DNA from: Sphingomonadales bacterium
GTDB taxonomy: Bacteria; Pseudomonadota; Alphaproteobacteria; Sphingomonadales; Sphingomonadaceae
Assembly: GCA_028289885.1 (NCBI GenBank)
Contig: JAQGKX010000151.1
Span: 1-42,615 of the forward strand
Reading direction: 5' to 3'
Length of the DNA stretch: 42,615 nt
Both the position numbers and the translations under genes were made by a program. The notes beneath the pieces are model-generated. The model did no database searches and was not told where the DNA came from. It worked only from the letters and a program-made list of their open reading frames with translations. Shown one piece after another: positions 1-7,094 of this stretch; the first letter of the stretch is position 1, and each line of letters begins with the position of its first letter.

Positions 1-678
1 ACGGCCGCATCGTGCGGAGCCGGTAACGCGATGCACGACAGCGTTACCGCGCTTGGTGGCATGATCCCGCTGTTCAAGATGCAGTTGGGTGAGGTCGTCA
101 TCGGCGGCGTCGGCGCGGGCATCTATGGCTTCCTGATGTTCGCCATTCTTGCGGTGTTCGTCGCTGGCCTGATGGTCGGACGCACCCCCGAATATGTCGG
201 CAAGAAGATCGAATCGCGTGAGGTCAAACTGGCGGTGCTTGCCATCGCCGTGCTGCCGCTGATCATCCTCGGCTTCACGGCGGTCAGTTCGGTGTTGCCG
301 GCAGGGCTTGCTGGTCCTCTTAACAAGGGACCGCATGGCTTCTCCGAAATCCTCTATACCTTCACGTCCGCGGTCGCGAACAACGGCTCGGCCTTCGGCG
401 GCATCACTTCAGGCACGCCTTATTATAATGCGATGATCGGCATCGCGATGTGGATCGGGCGGTTCTTCGTGATCGTGCCGATGCTCGCCATCGCGGGGTC
501 GCTCGCTGCCAAGAAGTTCACGCCGCAGTCCTCGGGGTCGTTCCCGACCACCGGCGGCCTCTGGGTCGGGCTTCTCGTCGGGATCATCCTGATCCTCGGC
601 GGTCTTACCTTCCTCCCGAGCCTCGCGCTTGGTCCAATCGCCGATCATCTTGCGATGATCAGCGGCAAACTCTCCTGA
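1..678 (+). CDS. kdpA: KdpA, K+-transporting ATPase potassium-binding subunit (5' end missing)
   Basis: This is the C-terminal part of KdpA, the channel-like subunit that selects and binds K+ in the KdpFABC complex of the inner membrane. Reading frame 1 is open from the first base and starts inside the motif [17 protein letters not shown], so the gene begins upstream of the window. About 225 residues are visible. They hold several hydrophobic segments and the motif [10 protein letters not shown], which matches the last pore loop of the Trk/KdpA superfamily. The stop (676-678) is 14 nt before the kdpB ATG, as expected for one operon. The family assignment is firm because of the motifs and because kdpB and kdpC follow directly. 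Confidence 0.96.
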   Translation, partial: TAASCGAGNAMHDSVTALGGMIPLFKMQLGEVVIGGVGAGIYGFLMFAILAVFVAGLMVGRTPEYVGKKIESREVKLAVLAIAVLPLIILGFTAVSSVLPAGLAGPLNKGPHGFSEILYTFTSAVANNGSAFGGITSGTPYYNAMIGIAMWIGRFFVIVPMLAIAGSLAAKKFTPQSSGSFPTTGGLWVGLLVGIILILGGLTFLPSLALGPIADHLAMISGKLS

Positions 679-692
679 TTGGGGTTCGAACA

Positions 693-2729
693 ATGGCCCG
701 CATTGCAACTAAATCCCTTTTTACCGCAGACCTTATCGGTCCTGCAATTGCTGACTCTTTCAAAAAGCTCGACCCGCGACAGCTGATCCGCAACCCGGTC
801 ATGTTCGTCGTGGCCGTCGTCGCGCTGCTGCAGACGGTGCTGCTGTTCGTCGGCCATGACGGGCTGACAACAGGTTTCAAACTGCAACTGGTAGTCTGGC
901 TGTGGCTGACGGTGTTGTTCGGCACGTTCGCCGAAGCCATTGCCGAAGGGCGCGGCAAGGCGCAGGCGGCAAGCCTTCGCGCAACCAAGTCCGATCTGAC
1001 AGCCATGCGATTGCTGCCGAACGGAGATAGTTACGAGGGCGTGCCCGCAAGCGCGTTGCGGTCGGGCGATATCGTCCTAGTCACGACCAATGAACTGATC
1101 CCCGCCGACGGTGAAGTCATCGAAGGGGTCGCATCGGTCAACGAAGCCGCCATCACCGGTGAATCCGCCCCCGTGATCCGCGAAGCCGGCGGCGACCGGT
1201 CGGCGGTCACGGCGGGAACGCGCGTGTTGTCCGACCAGATCAAGATCCGCGTGACGGCCGATCCGGGCGAGGGTTTTCTGGATCGGATGATCGCTCTGGT
1301 GGAAGGTGCCGAACGTCAAAAGACCCCGAACGAAATCGCGCTGACCATTCTCCTCGTGGGTCTGACGATCATTTTCCTTATCGCGGTCGCCACGATCCCC
1401 GGCTTCGCAAGCTATGCTGGCGGCAATATCCCCGTCACCATTCTCGCAGCACTGCTAATCACGCTTATTCCGACGACGATTGCAGCCCTGCTTTCGGCGA
1501 TCGGCATCGCTGGAATGGACCGGCTTGTGCGCTTCAACGTCCTCGCCAAATCGGGGCGCGCCGTCGAAGCCGCTGGCGACATAGACGTGCTTTTGCTCGA
1601 CAAGACCGGCACGATCACCATTGGCGACCGTCAGGCAACCGAGTTCCGCCCCGTCGGCGGCACGACGCTGAACGAACTGGCCGAGGCTGCATTACTCTCT
1701 AGCCTTGCCGATGAAACCGCCGAGGGTCGCTCGATCGTCGTTCTGGCGCGTGAGAAGTTCGAGGTCACGATAAAGGAACTTCCTGCGGGTTCGGTAGTCA
1801 TTCCTTTCACCGCCCAGACGCGCGTTTCGGGCGTGAACTTCGGCGATACGCTCATCCAGAAGGGTGCCGTCGATTCGGTCCTGAAGGCAAACCCGGGCGC
1901 AGGCAGCACCCCCGCCGCTGTCGAACTCCGCAAGATCAGCGATGAGGTCGGTCGCGCAGGCGGCACCCCGCTCGCAGTCGTCCGCAACGGCCGGTTGCTC
2001 GGTGTCATCTTCCTCAAGGACATCGTCAAGGCGGGCATCCGCGAACGCTTCGTGGAATTGCGCGCCATGGGCATCCGCACGGTGATGATCACCGGCGACA
2101 ACCCGCTGACCGCCGCATCGATCGCGGCCGAAGCGGGCGTCGATGATTTCATGGCGCAGGCAACGCCCGAGGACAAACTCGACCTGATCCGTAAGGAACA
2201 GACCGGCGGGCGGCTGGTCGCAATGTGCGGCGACGGCACCAACGACGCGCCCGCACTTGCCCAGGCCGATGTTGGCGTGGCGATGAATACCGGTACGCAG
2301 GCGGCGCGCGAAGCCGGCAACATGGTCGATCTCGACAGCGACCCCACCAAGCTGATCGAGGTCGTCGGCCTCGGCAAGCAGTTGCTGATGACGCGGGGCG
2401 CGCTGACGACCTTTTCGGTCGCGAATGACGTGGCAAAGTATTTTGCCATCATACCCGCCATGTTCCTTGTGCTGTATCCGGGGCTGGCGGTGCTCAACGT
2501 CATGCATCTTGCAACACCGCAAAGTGCCATATTGTCGGCGATCATCTTCAACGCGCTGATCATTCCGGCATTGGTTCCGCTGGCGCTCCGCGGCGTCACT
2601 TACAAGCCAATGGCTGCCGGACCGCTCCTCGCACGGAACCTCGCCATCTACGGTCTCGGTGGTCTCATCGCACCGTTCGTCGGCATCAAGATCATCGACA
2701 TGGCTGTCAACGGCCTCGGCCTCGCTTAG
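693..2729 (+). CDS. kdpB: KdpB, K+-transporting P-type ATPase catalytic subunit
   Basis: This is the ATP-hydrolysing subunit of KdpFABC, a P-type ATPase of 678 residues, the usual family length. Visible motifs are the actuator-domain ITGES, the phosphorylation motif DKTGT with the acceptor Asp at residue 303, [10 protein letters not shown] in the nucleotide/phosphorylation region, and the hinge motif [16 protein letters not shown]. Hydrophobic segments flank the actuator domain and occur again near the C-terminus. The same frame is open upstream into kdpA, but ATG 693 begins the conserved sequence [10 protein letters not shown] and lies 14 nt after the kdpA stop, so it is the likely start. 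KdpC follows after 10 nt. Confidence 0.98.
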   Translation: MARIATKSLFTADLIGPAIADSFKKLDPRQLIRNPVMFVVAVVALLQTVLLFVGHDGLTTGFKLQLVVWLWLTVLFGTFAEAIAEGRGKAQAASLRATKSDLTAMRLLPNGDSYEGVPASALRSGDIVLVTTNELIPADGEVIEGVASVNEAAITGESAPVIREAGGDRSAVTAGTRVLSDQIKIRVTADPGEGFLDRMIALVEGAERQKTPNEIALTILLVGLTIIFLIAVATIPGFASYAGGNIPVTILAALLITLIPTTIAALLSAIGIAGMDRLVRFNVLAKSGRAVEAAGDIDVLLLDKTGTITIGDRQATEFRPVGGTTLNELAEAALLSSLADETAEGRSIVVLAREKFEVTIKELPAGSVVIPFTAQTRVSGVNFGDTLIQKGAVDSVLKANPGAGSTPAAVELRKISDEVGRAGGTPLAVVRNGRLLGVIFLKDIVKAGIRERFVELRAMGIRTVMITGDNPLTAASIAAEAGVDDFMAQATPEDKLDLIRKEQTGGRLVAMCGDGTNDAPALAQADVGVAMNTGTQAAREAGNMVDLDSDPTKLIEVVGLGKQLLMTRGALTTFSVANDVAKYFAIIPAMFLVLYPGLAVLNVMHLATPQSAILSAIIFNALIIPALVPLALRGVTYKPMAAGPLLARNLAIYGLGGLIAPFVGIKIIDMAVNGLGLA

Positions 2730-2739
2730 GGATTCCATC

Positions 2740-3324
2740 ATGGGCAACGACTTCACATCCGCTATTCGTCCGGCACTCGTCTTCACCGGCCTCTTCGCGG
2801 TGCTTCTCGGGCTCGCCTATCCTGCGCTTATCACCGGGATTGCGCAGACCGCTTTCCCAGCTCAGGCAAATGGCAGCCTGATCCGCGAGAACGGCACTGT
2901 CATCGGTTCCGAACTGATCGCGCAAGGGTTCACCGGAGACCGCTATTTCCATCCCCGACCTTCCGCCGCGGGCAAGGGTTATGATGGTCTGGCCTCGGCG
3001 GGATCGAACCTCGGACCTGCATCGCAGGCACTTACCGACCGGGTGAAGGCCGATGTGGCCACGCTCTCGGCGGCTGTCCCGGGTCGCCGGGTGCCCGCTG
3101 ACCTCGTAACGACATCGGGATCGGGGCTCGATCCTCACATCACGCCCGAGGCGGCATTTTATCAGGTCGACCGGATTGCCAAGGCCCGCGGTATTTCGGC
3201 TGCGACAGTCAGCGCAATTGCTGAAATGTCGGTTGAGCATCCATTGCTTGGTATCCTCGGCGAAGAACGCGTAAACGTGTTGCTCCTCAATCGCGCTCTC
3301 GATCGCGAAGCCGCCAAAAAGTGA
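2740..3324 (+). CDS. kdpC: KdpC, K+-transporting ATPase accessory subunit
   Basis: This 194-residue protein has one N-terminal membrane helix (about residues 10-35) followed by a periplasmic domain, the normal KdpC architecture. Recognisable family motifs are [15 protein letters not shown] and [12 protein letters not shown] with the following [10 protein letters not shown]. KdpC stabilises the KdpFABC complex and supports its ATP-dependent transport. ATG 2740 follows the kdpB stop by 10 nt; the frame is open further upstream inside kdpB, but that extension is not family-like. The next gene, a KdpE-type regulator, starts 10 nt after the kdpC stop, where kdpD is normally found. Confidence 0.97.
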   Translation: MGNDFTSAIRPALVFTGLFAVLLGLAYPALITGIAQTAFPAQANGSLIRENGTVIGSELIAQGFTGDRYFHPRPSAAGKGYDGLASAGSNLGPASQALTDRVKADVATLSAAVPGRRVPADLVTTSGSGLDPHITPEAAFYQVDRIAKARGISAATVSAIAEMSVEHPLLGILGEERVNVLLLNRALDREAAKK

Positions 3325-3334
3325 TCCTGTTCCC

Positions 3335-4027
3335 GTGACTCCGATCAACAAGATACTGATCGTCGAAGACGACCTTCATATTCGACGGCTGTTACGGACA
3401 GCGCTCGCGCGCATGAAATACGCGGTGGCCGAGGCCGAAAATGCACGCGATGCACTCTCGTTGCTAGAGATCGAGAAGCCCGACGTGGTGCTTCTCGATC
3501 TCGGCCTGCCGGACCGCGATGGGCTGGAAATGATCCAGTTGATCAAGGCGCGCTCGACCGCGACGCTGATCGTCGTCTCCGCCCGGGAGGCAACCGATGC
3601 AAAAGTTACAGCGCTCGACCTTGGCGCAGACGATTATCTGACAAAACCGTTCGACACAGAGGAACTGCTGGCCCGGATCAGGACCGCGCTTCGCCATCGT
3701 ATGTCTAAAGAAATCGATTCGGTGACTGTTACGTTTTCAGACGTGCAAATCGATCTTGAGCGCCGGGTCGTGAAAAAAGCCGGGGAAGAAATTCATCTTT
3801 CCCCCAAGGAATATGCGGTGCTTTCAGAACTGGCGCGAAAGCCCGATCGCGTCATCAGCCACACATCGATCCTGCAAACGGTCTGGGGCGCTGGTGGGGA
3901 TAATCGGGTTGATTACCTGCGCATCATCGTGCGGACGCTGCGCCAAAAGCTCGAAATTGATGCCGCCGCGCCCCAAATTATTATCAACGAACCGGGTGTC
4001 GGATACCGTTTACGCACAGGCTCATGA
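3335..4027 (+). CDS. kdpE: KdpE-type two-component response regulator
   Basis: This is an OmpR/PhoB-family response regulator of 230 residues. The receiver domain (about 1-120) shows the acidic pair E11-D12, the phosphoacceptor Asp55 in VVLLDLGLPD, Ser82 and Lys104 in DYLTKPF. The C-terminal winged-helix domain (about 130-228) contains LSPKEYAVL and VDYLRIIVRTLRQKLE, close to KdpE. It presumably activates kdpFABC transcription at low K+ or high osmolarity. The start is a GTG at 3335, 10 nt after kdpC. No histidine kinase gene lies between kdpC and this gene, and none is found in the rest of the window, so the partner kinase must be upstream or elsewhere, or a non-cognate kinase is used. Confidence 0.9.
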   Translation: MTPINKILIVEDDLHIRRLLRTALARMKYAVAEAENARDALSLLEIEKPDVVLLDLGLPDRDGLEMIQLIKARSTATLIVVSAREATDAKVTALDLGADDYLTKPFDTEELLARIRTALRHRMSKEIDSVTVTFSDVQIDLERRVVKKAGEEIHLSPKEYAVLSELARKPDRVISHTSILQTVWGAGGDNRVDYLRIIVRTLRQKLEIDAAAPQIIINEPGVGYRLRTGS

Positions 4028-4084
4028 ACTCTCCCGGCTGACGTGAGGGATGCTTCCCGTTGCTGTGGCGGAAGGGTTTTGTCG

Positions 4085-4447
4085 TTAGTTTACGATGACA
4101 AATTTGCTGTTCCAGATCACCACGTTAATGCACGAACTGCTGACAGTCGACATTGTGGACGACCGTTCGATCCGGATGCCGTTCGAACCGACTGGCCGCA
4201 ATCGGAACTGCCAGGGCTGCAACTTGCAGGCTCCAGGAATAAGAGCAGTCAGATCGGCAATATTATCTGCTTGCTTGCCCGTGCGCATGAGGTCCAGTTT
4301 GCGTTTTTCAGCTTGGCTGACCCGCGACGTGGGCTTCTGGATTTCGTCATTTCGCTGCGCCGCAAAAGACACTGCACTATAACTAAAAAATACCCAGACA
4401 CAGGTTGCCGCTAGAACCTTGCGCCGGATAGATTCTATCTTACACAA
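4085..4447 (-). CDS. Doubtful small secreted hypothetical protein
   Basis: A 120-residue reading frame lies alone on the minus strand in the low-GC gap between kdpE and the EPS operon. Its N-terminus looks like a signal peptide: a basic start (IRRKV), a hydrophobic stretch (about residues 11-28) and an AQ cleavage-like site. The C-terminal part is mixed polar and hydrophobic with two cysteines (GACKL and SSSCINVV). The only start giving the full signal peptide is TTG (4447-4445), with no clear ribosome binding site. I recognise no family. A shorter overlapping plus-strand frame has no protein-like features. This may be a real lineage-specific gene or chance. Confidence 0.35.
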   Translation of the reverse strand: MCKIESIRRKVLAATCVWVFFSYSAVSFAAQRNDEIQKPTSRVSQAEKRKLDLMRTGKQADNIADLTALIPGACKLQPWQFRLRPVGSNGIRIERSSTMSTVSSSCINVVIWNSKFVIVN

Positions 4448-4645
4448 AAATATGGCGATATTCCAATGGCTTAAAGAAAAATACGTAAGTCTTTTGCTCT
4501 GACTGTTGTGTGATTCGGTCCTCTACCAACTGTCTCGTAAATATACAATTCAGGCCGGATAATCACCAGCTGAGAAAACTTCTCGCAGTCGCAACATTTT
4601 TAGACTATGTCATGACTTGGTCGCTGCGAGGGGCGCAAAAGAGTC
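4448..4645. promoter_or_regulatory. AT-rich leader region upstream of the EPS export operon
   Basis: This non-coding stretch before the first EPS gene is clearly AT-richer than its surroundings and should hold the promoter of the export operon. I could not pick a convincing -35/-10 pair by eye. Its 3' end carries one arm of an inverted repeat whose second arm covers the predicted ATG of the OPX gene. Confidence 0.4.
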
Positions 4646-4649
4646 ATGA
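4610..4649 (+). repeat. 8-bp inverted repeat overlapping the OPX start codon
   Basis: TCATGACT at 4610-4617 and its exact reverse complement AGTCATGA at 4642-4649 are separated by 24 nt. The second arm contains the ATG at 4646-4648. In mRNA it could form a hairpin that covers this start. It could equally be a DNA operator or chance. Confidence 0.45.
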
Positions 4650-5260
4650 GAAGGATTGTCGTGCGGTATTTCGGTTCCTCAGTCATTTTCGTGCGGTTTT
4701 TCGCGGCGCTTTCGGCCATTTGCATGTCGGTACCAGCTCTTGCGCAAGCTAATGGCGTAACGGGAACTGCCGCGCCCACTGCAAAAACCTCTTCGCCAGC
4801 GGGCGAATATCAACTTGGCGTTGGCGACAAGGTCAGGATCATCGTCTTCAATGAGCCGACCTTGTCCGGTGAATTTGCCGTCAGCGACAATGGTTCGCTG
4901 TCGGTCCCATTGATCGGTGATGTCAAGGCGAGCGGCCGTTCGTCGCAGGAGGTCGTTCTCGATATCCAAAACAAGCTGGCAGACGGGTATCTTCGGGGAC
5001 CCCAGGTAAGTCTCGACGTCCTTACCTACCGTCCTTTCTATATTCTTGGCGAAGTGTCGAAGCCAGGGGAATACCCATATTCCAGCGGGTTAACGGTCAT
5101 GAATGCCGTCGCCCGCGCCGAAGGATTTACCTATCGCGCCAACAAGCGAAAAGTATTCATTAAACATGCTGGCGAGGCAGACGAGGCCTTGGTCAAGCTG
5201 GTGCCCGACCTGGCGGTTAAGCCGGGCGATACGATCAGAATCGGTGAGCGTTATTTCTAG
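4646..5260 (+). CDS. OPX polysaccharide export protein (Wza/GumB/ExoF family, short form)
   Basis: The product (204 residues) has an N-terminal signal peptide ending near PALAQ. A Poly_export domain follows (GEYQLGVGDKVRIIVFNEP... to about residue 125), then a single SLBB-type segment (YILGEVSKPGEYPYSSGLTVMNAVARAEGF). It ends shortly after PGDTIRIGERYF. There is no C-terminal amphipathic helix of the kind that forms the outer-membrane pore in E. coli Wza, and no lipobox cysteine is evident. It should therefore act as a periplasmic or outer-membrane-attached conduit needing a partner barrel. The start is uncertain: ATG 4646 is annotated, but GTG 4661 is preceded by GAGAAGG at good spacing and still keeps a signal peptide. 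It is the first gene of the export operon. Confidence 0.93.
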   Translation: MRRIVVRYFGSSVIFVRFFAALSAICMSVPALAQANGVTGTAAPTAKTSSPAGEYQLGVGDKVRIIVFNEPTLSGEFAVSDNGSLSVPLIGDVKASGRSSQEVVLDIQNKLADGYLRGPQVSLDVLTYRPFYILGEVSKPGEYPYSSGLTVMNAVARAEGFTYRANKRKVFIKHAGEADEALVKLVPDLAVKPGDTIRIGERYF

Positions 5261-5296
5261 AAACTTCATTCATTCGGAAAGAGAACAGGGGCGGAA

Positions 5297-5752
5297 ATGA
5301 AAATTCAGCATAAAATCGTTCGCACGACGGCCTTGGCGCTTTTGATCGCCGGTGTATCGACGGGGGCTATCGGTAGTCAGGTCGCTCTGGCGCAGACTGC
5401 AGCCAGCGTTCCGGACCCGGCGGCCGTTGCCGCTCTTGTCGCCAGTCTCGAGGCTGCCATTGCGGCTCAGCCCGCAACCGCGAAACAAGCCGACGTCGAG
5501 GCCGCGATCGCGTTCACCATCGACCAGGCCAAGCAGCCCAAGGCTGTCGCGATCGCGGCGCTCAACGCGTTGAAGAAGCGCAAGAAGTGGCCGCCTGTCA
5601 TCTTGAAGGCGATTAACAGCAGCCTTGCCCTGCTCGAATCGAGCGCCGGCGGTGGTACCGGTGGCGTCGGCGGCGGAGGTGGCACGAGTGCGCTTGGTAA
5701 CGGGCCGGGTTCCGGCGGCGGCGGCGGCACCGACTATTCGACCAATCAGTGA
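5297..5752 (+). CDS. Secreted Ala-rich/Gly-rich small protein of the EPS export operon
   Basis: This 151-residue protein has a clear signal peptide (MKIQHKIVRTTALALLIAG, cleavage near ALAQ). An Ala-rich, probably helical middle follows (about 35-115; PDPAAVAALVASLEAAIAAQ), with a basic patch ALKKRKKW. The tail is low-complexity Gly-rich (about 117-145, runs of five glycines) and ends GTDYSTNQ. I recognise no domain and no catalytic motif. The gene sits between the OPX gene and the beta-barrel gene, and its stop overlaps the barrel start by one base (TGATG). That suggests translational coupling and a role at the outer membrane, perhaps in assembling the export pore. The ATG at 5297 follows a purine-rich GGGGCGGAA site. 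Confidence 0.85.
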   Translation: MKIQHKIVRTTALALLIAGVSTGAIGSQVALAQTAASVPDPAAVAALVASLEAAIAAQPATAKQADVEAAIAFTIDQAKQPKAVAIAALNALKKRKKWPPVILKAINSSLALLESSAGGGTGGVGGGGGTSALGNGPGSGGGGGTDYSTNQ

Positions 5753-7074
5753 TGAAGGTCATGGGGGGAAAAACCGCGCTGATGGGCAGGCTTAGCCTGG
5801 CGACGGTGGTGGCGTGTACACTTTCCGGCCACGCGTCGGCTCAGTCGATCAGCACGCAGGTGTTCGACTCGAACATACCGCTTACTTACGACCGGGGACG
5901 TAACGAGAGCGTAACGGACCGGGACAGGCCGGAATATGCGGCAACCGGGATTATTGCGGGGGGCTTTACCGTGCTTCCCTCGGTGACGGTGGCTGCGGGC
6001 TTTACCGACAATGTCTATCAGACTTCGACGCCGAAAACTTCGAGTGCGATTGCCACGGTCTCGCCAAAGCTGGTGGTTCAGTCGAACTGGTCGCTGAACC
6101 ACCTGCAGCTCGACGCTGCCGGTAATTTCGTTCGATATCTCAGTCAGTCGTCGCGCAACGAGGACGGATGGACCGTAGGCGGACAGGGCCGGATCGACTT
6201 GGGGGCGGACACGGCTCTGAACCTTGGTGCGCGTACCAGCCGTTTGTTCGAAACGCCTTTTTCCGGCACGGGCGTACCCATCTCGCGTAGCGCACTCCCC
6301 GTCCAGGCGACCATTTTCCAGGCGCAAACGGAGATGAAGCTTGCGCGGACACGTTTCGTGCTGTCAGCGGATCATTCGATCTACAATTACTTGCCAGCGC
6401 AGGGCTTGAACGGTGGCACATTCACGCGTGACTCGTTCGACCGAACGATCAATCGTGGCATTGGCTATGCCGAATATGGCCTGACGCCCGATGCCGGAGT
6501 GTTCGTTCAAGGAACCTACACCGATACTAACTATGGTATCCCGCTTTCGCCGGGGGTGGCCAATCGCGACTCTTCGGAGGTCAAAGGACTGGCGGGTGCC
6601 ACCTTCGACCTGACGGCATTGTTGAGGGGGAGCATTGGATTCGGCTATATAAAGCGAAGTTATGATTCGCCGCTTTACCATGATGTCCGGGGATTTTCCT
6701 TTGACGGAAAGATCGAATATTTCCCGAGCAAATTGACCACGGTCACCTTGATCGCCCGGCGCGACATCGAGGATTCGACGTTGGCGGGTTCCAGCGGCTA
6801 TTTCGACAACGGCATCGCACTCCGGGCCGACCATGAGGTTCTAAGAAACCTCATCGTCAATATCGGCGCAGATTATGAGCACGACGTGTATAGCGGGATT
6901 GTTGCGAATGCCGATATCTATCGCGTTTCAGGTGGCGCGCTTTACCTGTTGAGCCGTATGCTGCGCCTCGATGCCAACGTTGGTTATCGCCGTCGTACGA
7001 CCGATACCCCCATATTGATCGGTCCGAATATCGATGAACTTCGCGGCACATTGGGCATAACCGTCAAACTCTAA
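5752..7074 (+). CDS. Outer-membrane beta-barrel protein of the EPS export system
   Basis: The product (about 440 residues) has a signal peptide ending near GHASAQ. The rest is made of alternating amphipathic strands typical of an outer-membrane barrel, for example VTVAAGFTDNVYQTS, ARTRFVLSADHSIYNY and RLDANVGYRRRTTD, and it ends with a hydrophobic strand LRGTLGITVKL. It resembles the OMP beta-barrel proteins often found in Gum/Xag-type EPS clusters. I infer that it provides the outer-membrane pore or a docking barrel for the short OPX protein encoded two genes upstream. The start is ATG 5752, overlapping the previous stop by one base; GTG 5749 is also possible. It is followed by the BY-kinase gene after 20 nt. 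Confidence 0.85.
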   Translation: MKVMGGKTALMGRLSLATVVACTLSGHASAQSISTQVFDSNIPLTYDRGRNESVTDRDRPEYAATGIIAGGFTVLPSVTVAAGFTDNVYQTSTPKTSSAIATVSPKLVVQSNWSLNHLQLDAAGNFVRYLSQSSRNEDGWTVGGQGRIDLGADTALNLGARTSRLFETPFSGTGVPISRSALPVQATIFQAQTEMKLARTRFVLSADHSIYNYLPAQGLNGGTFTRDSFDRTINRGIGYAEYGLTPDAGVFVQGTYTDTNYGIPLSPGVANRDSSEVKGLAGATFDLTALLRGSIGFGYIKRSYDSPLYHDVRGFSFDGKIEYFPSKLTTVTLIARRDIEDSTLAGSSGYFDNGIALRADHEVLRNLIVNIGADYEHDVYSGIVANADIYRVSGGALYLLSRMLRLDANVGYRRRTTDTPILIGPNIDELRGTLGITVKL

Positions 7075-7094
7075 GACGCAATTGGACGACCATA

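Noticed and set aside
1631-2786. Two long minus-strand open frames under kdpB
   Set aside because: They lie opposite the conserved P-type ATPase motifs, have no family features and follow from high-GC codon bias.
4043-4090. Possible terminator after kdpE (CTTCC...GGAAG followed by TTTT)
   Set aside because: Only a five-base stem with a long loop and a short T-run.
4095-4382. Plus-strand ORF in the gap after kdpE
   Set aside because: No ribosome binding site, no signal peptide or domain, and it overlaps the minus-strand ORF that has a signal peptide.
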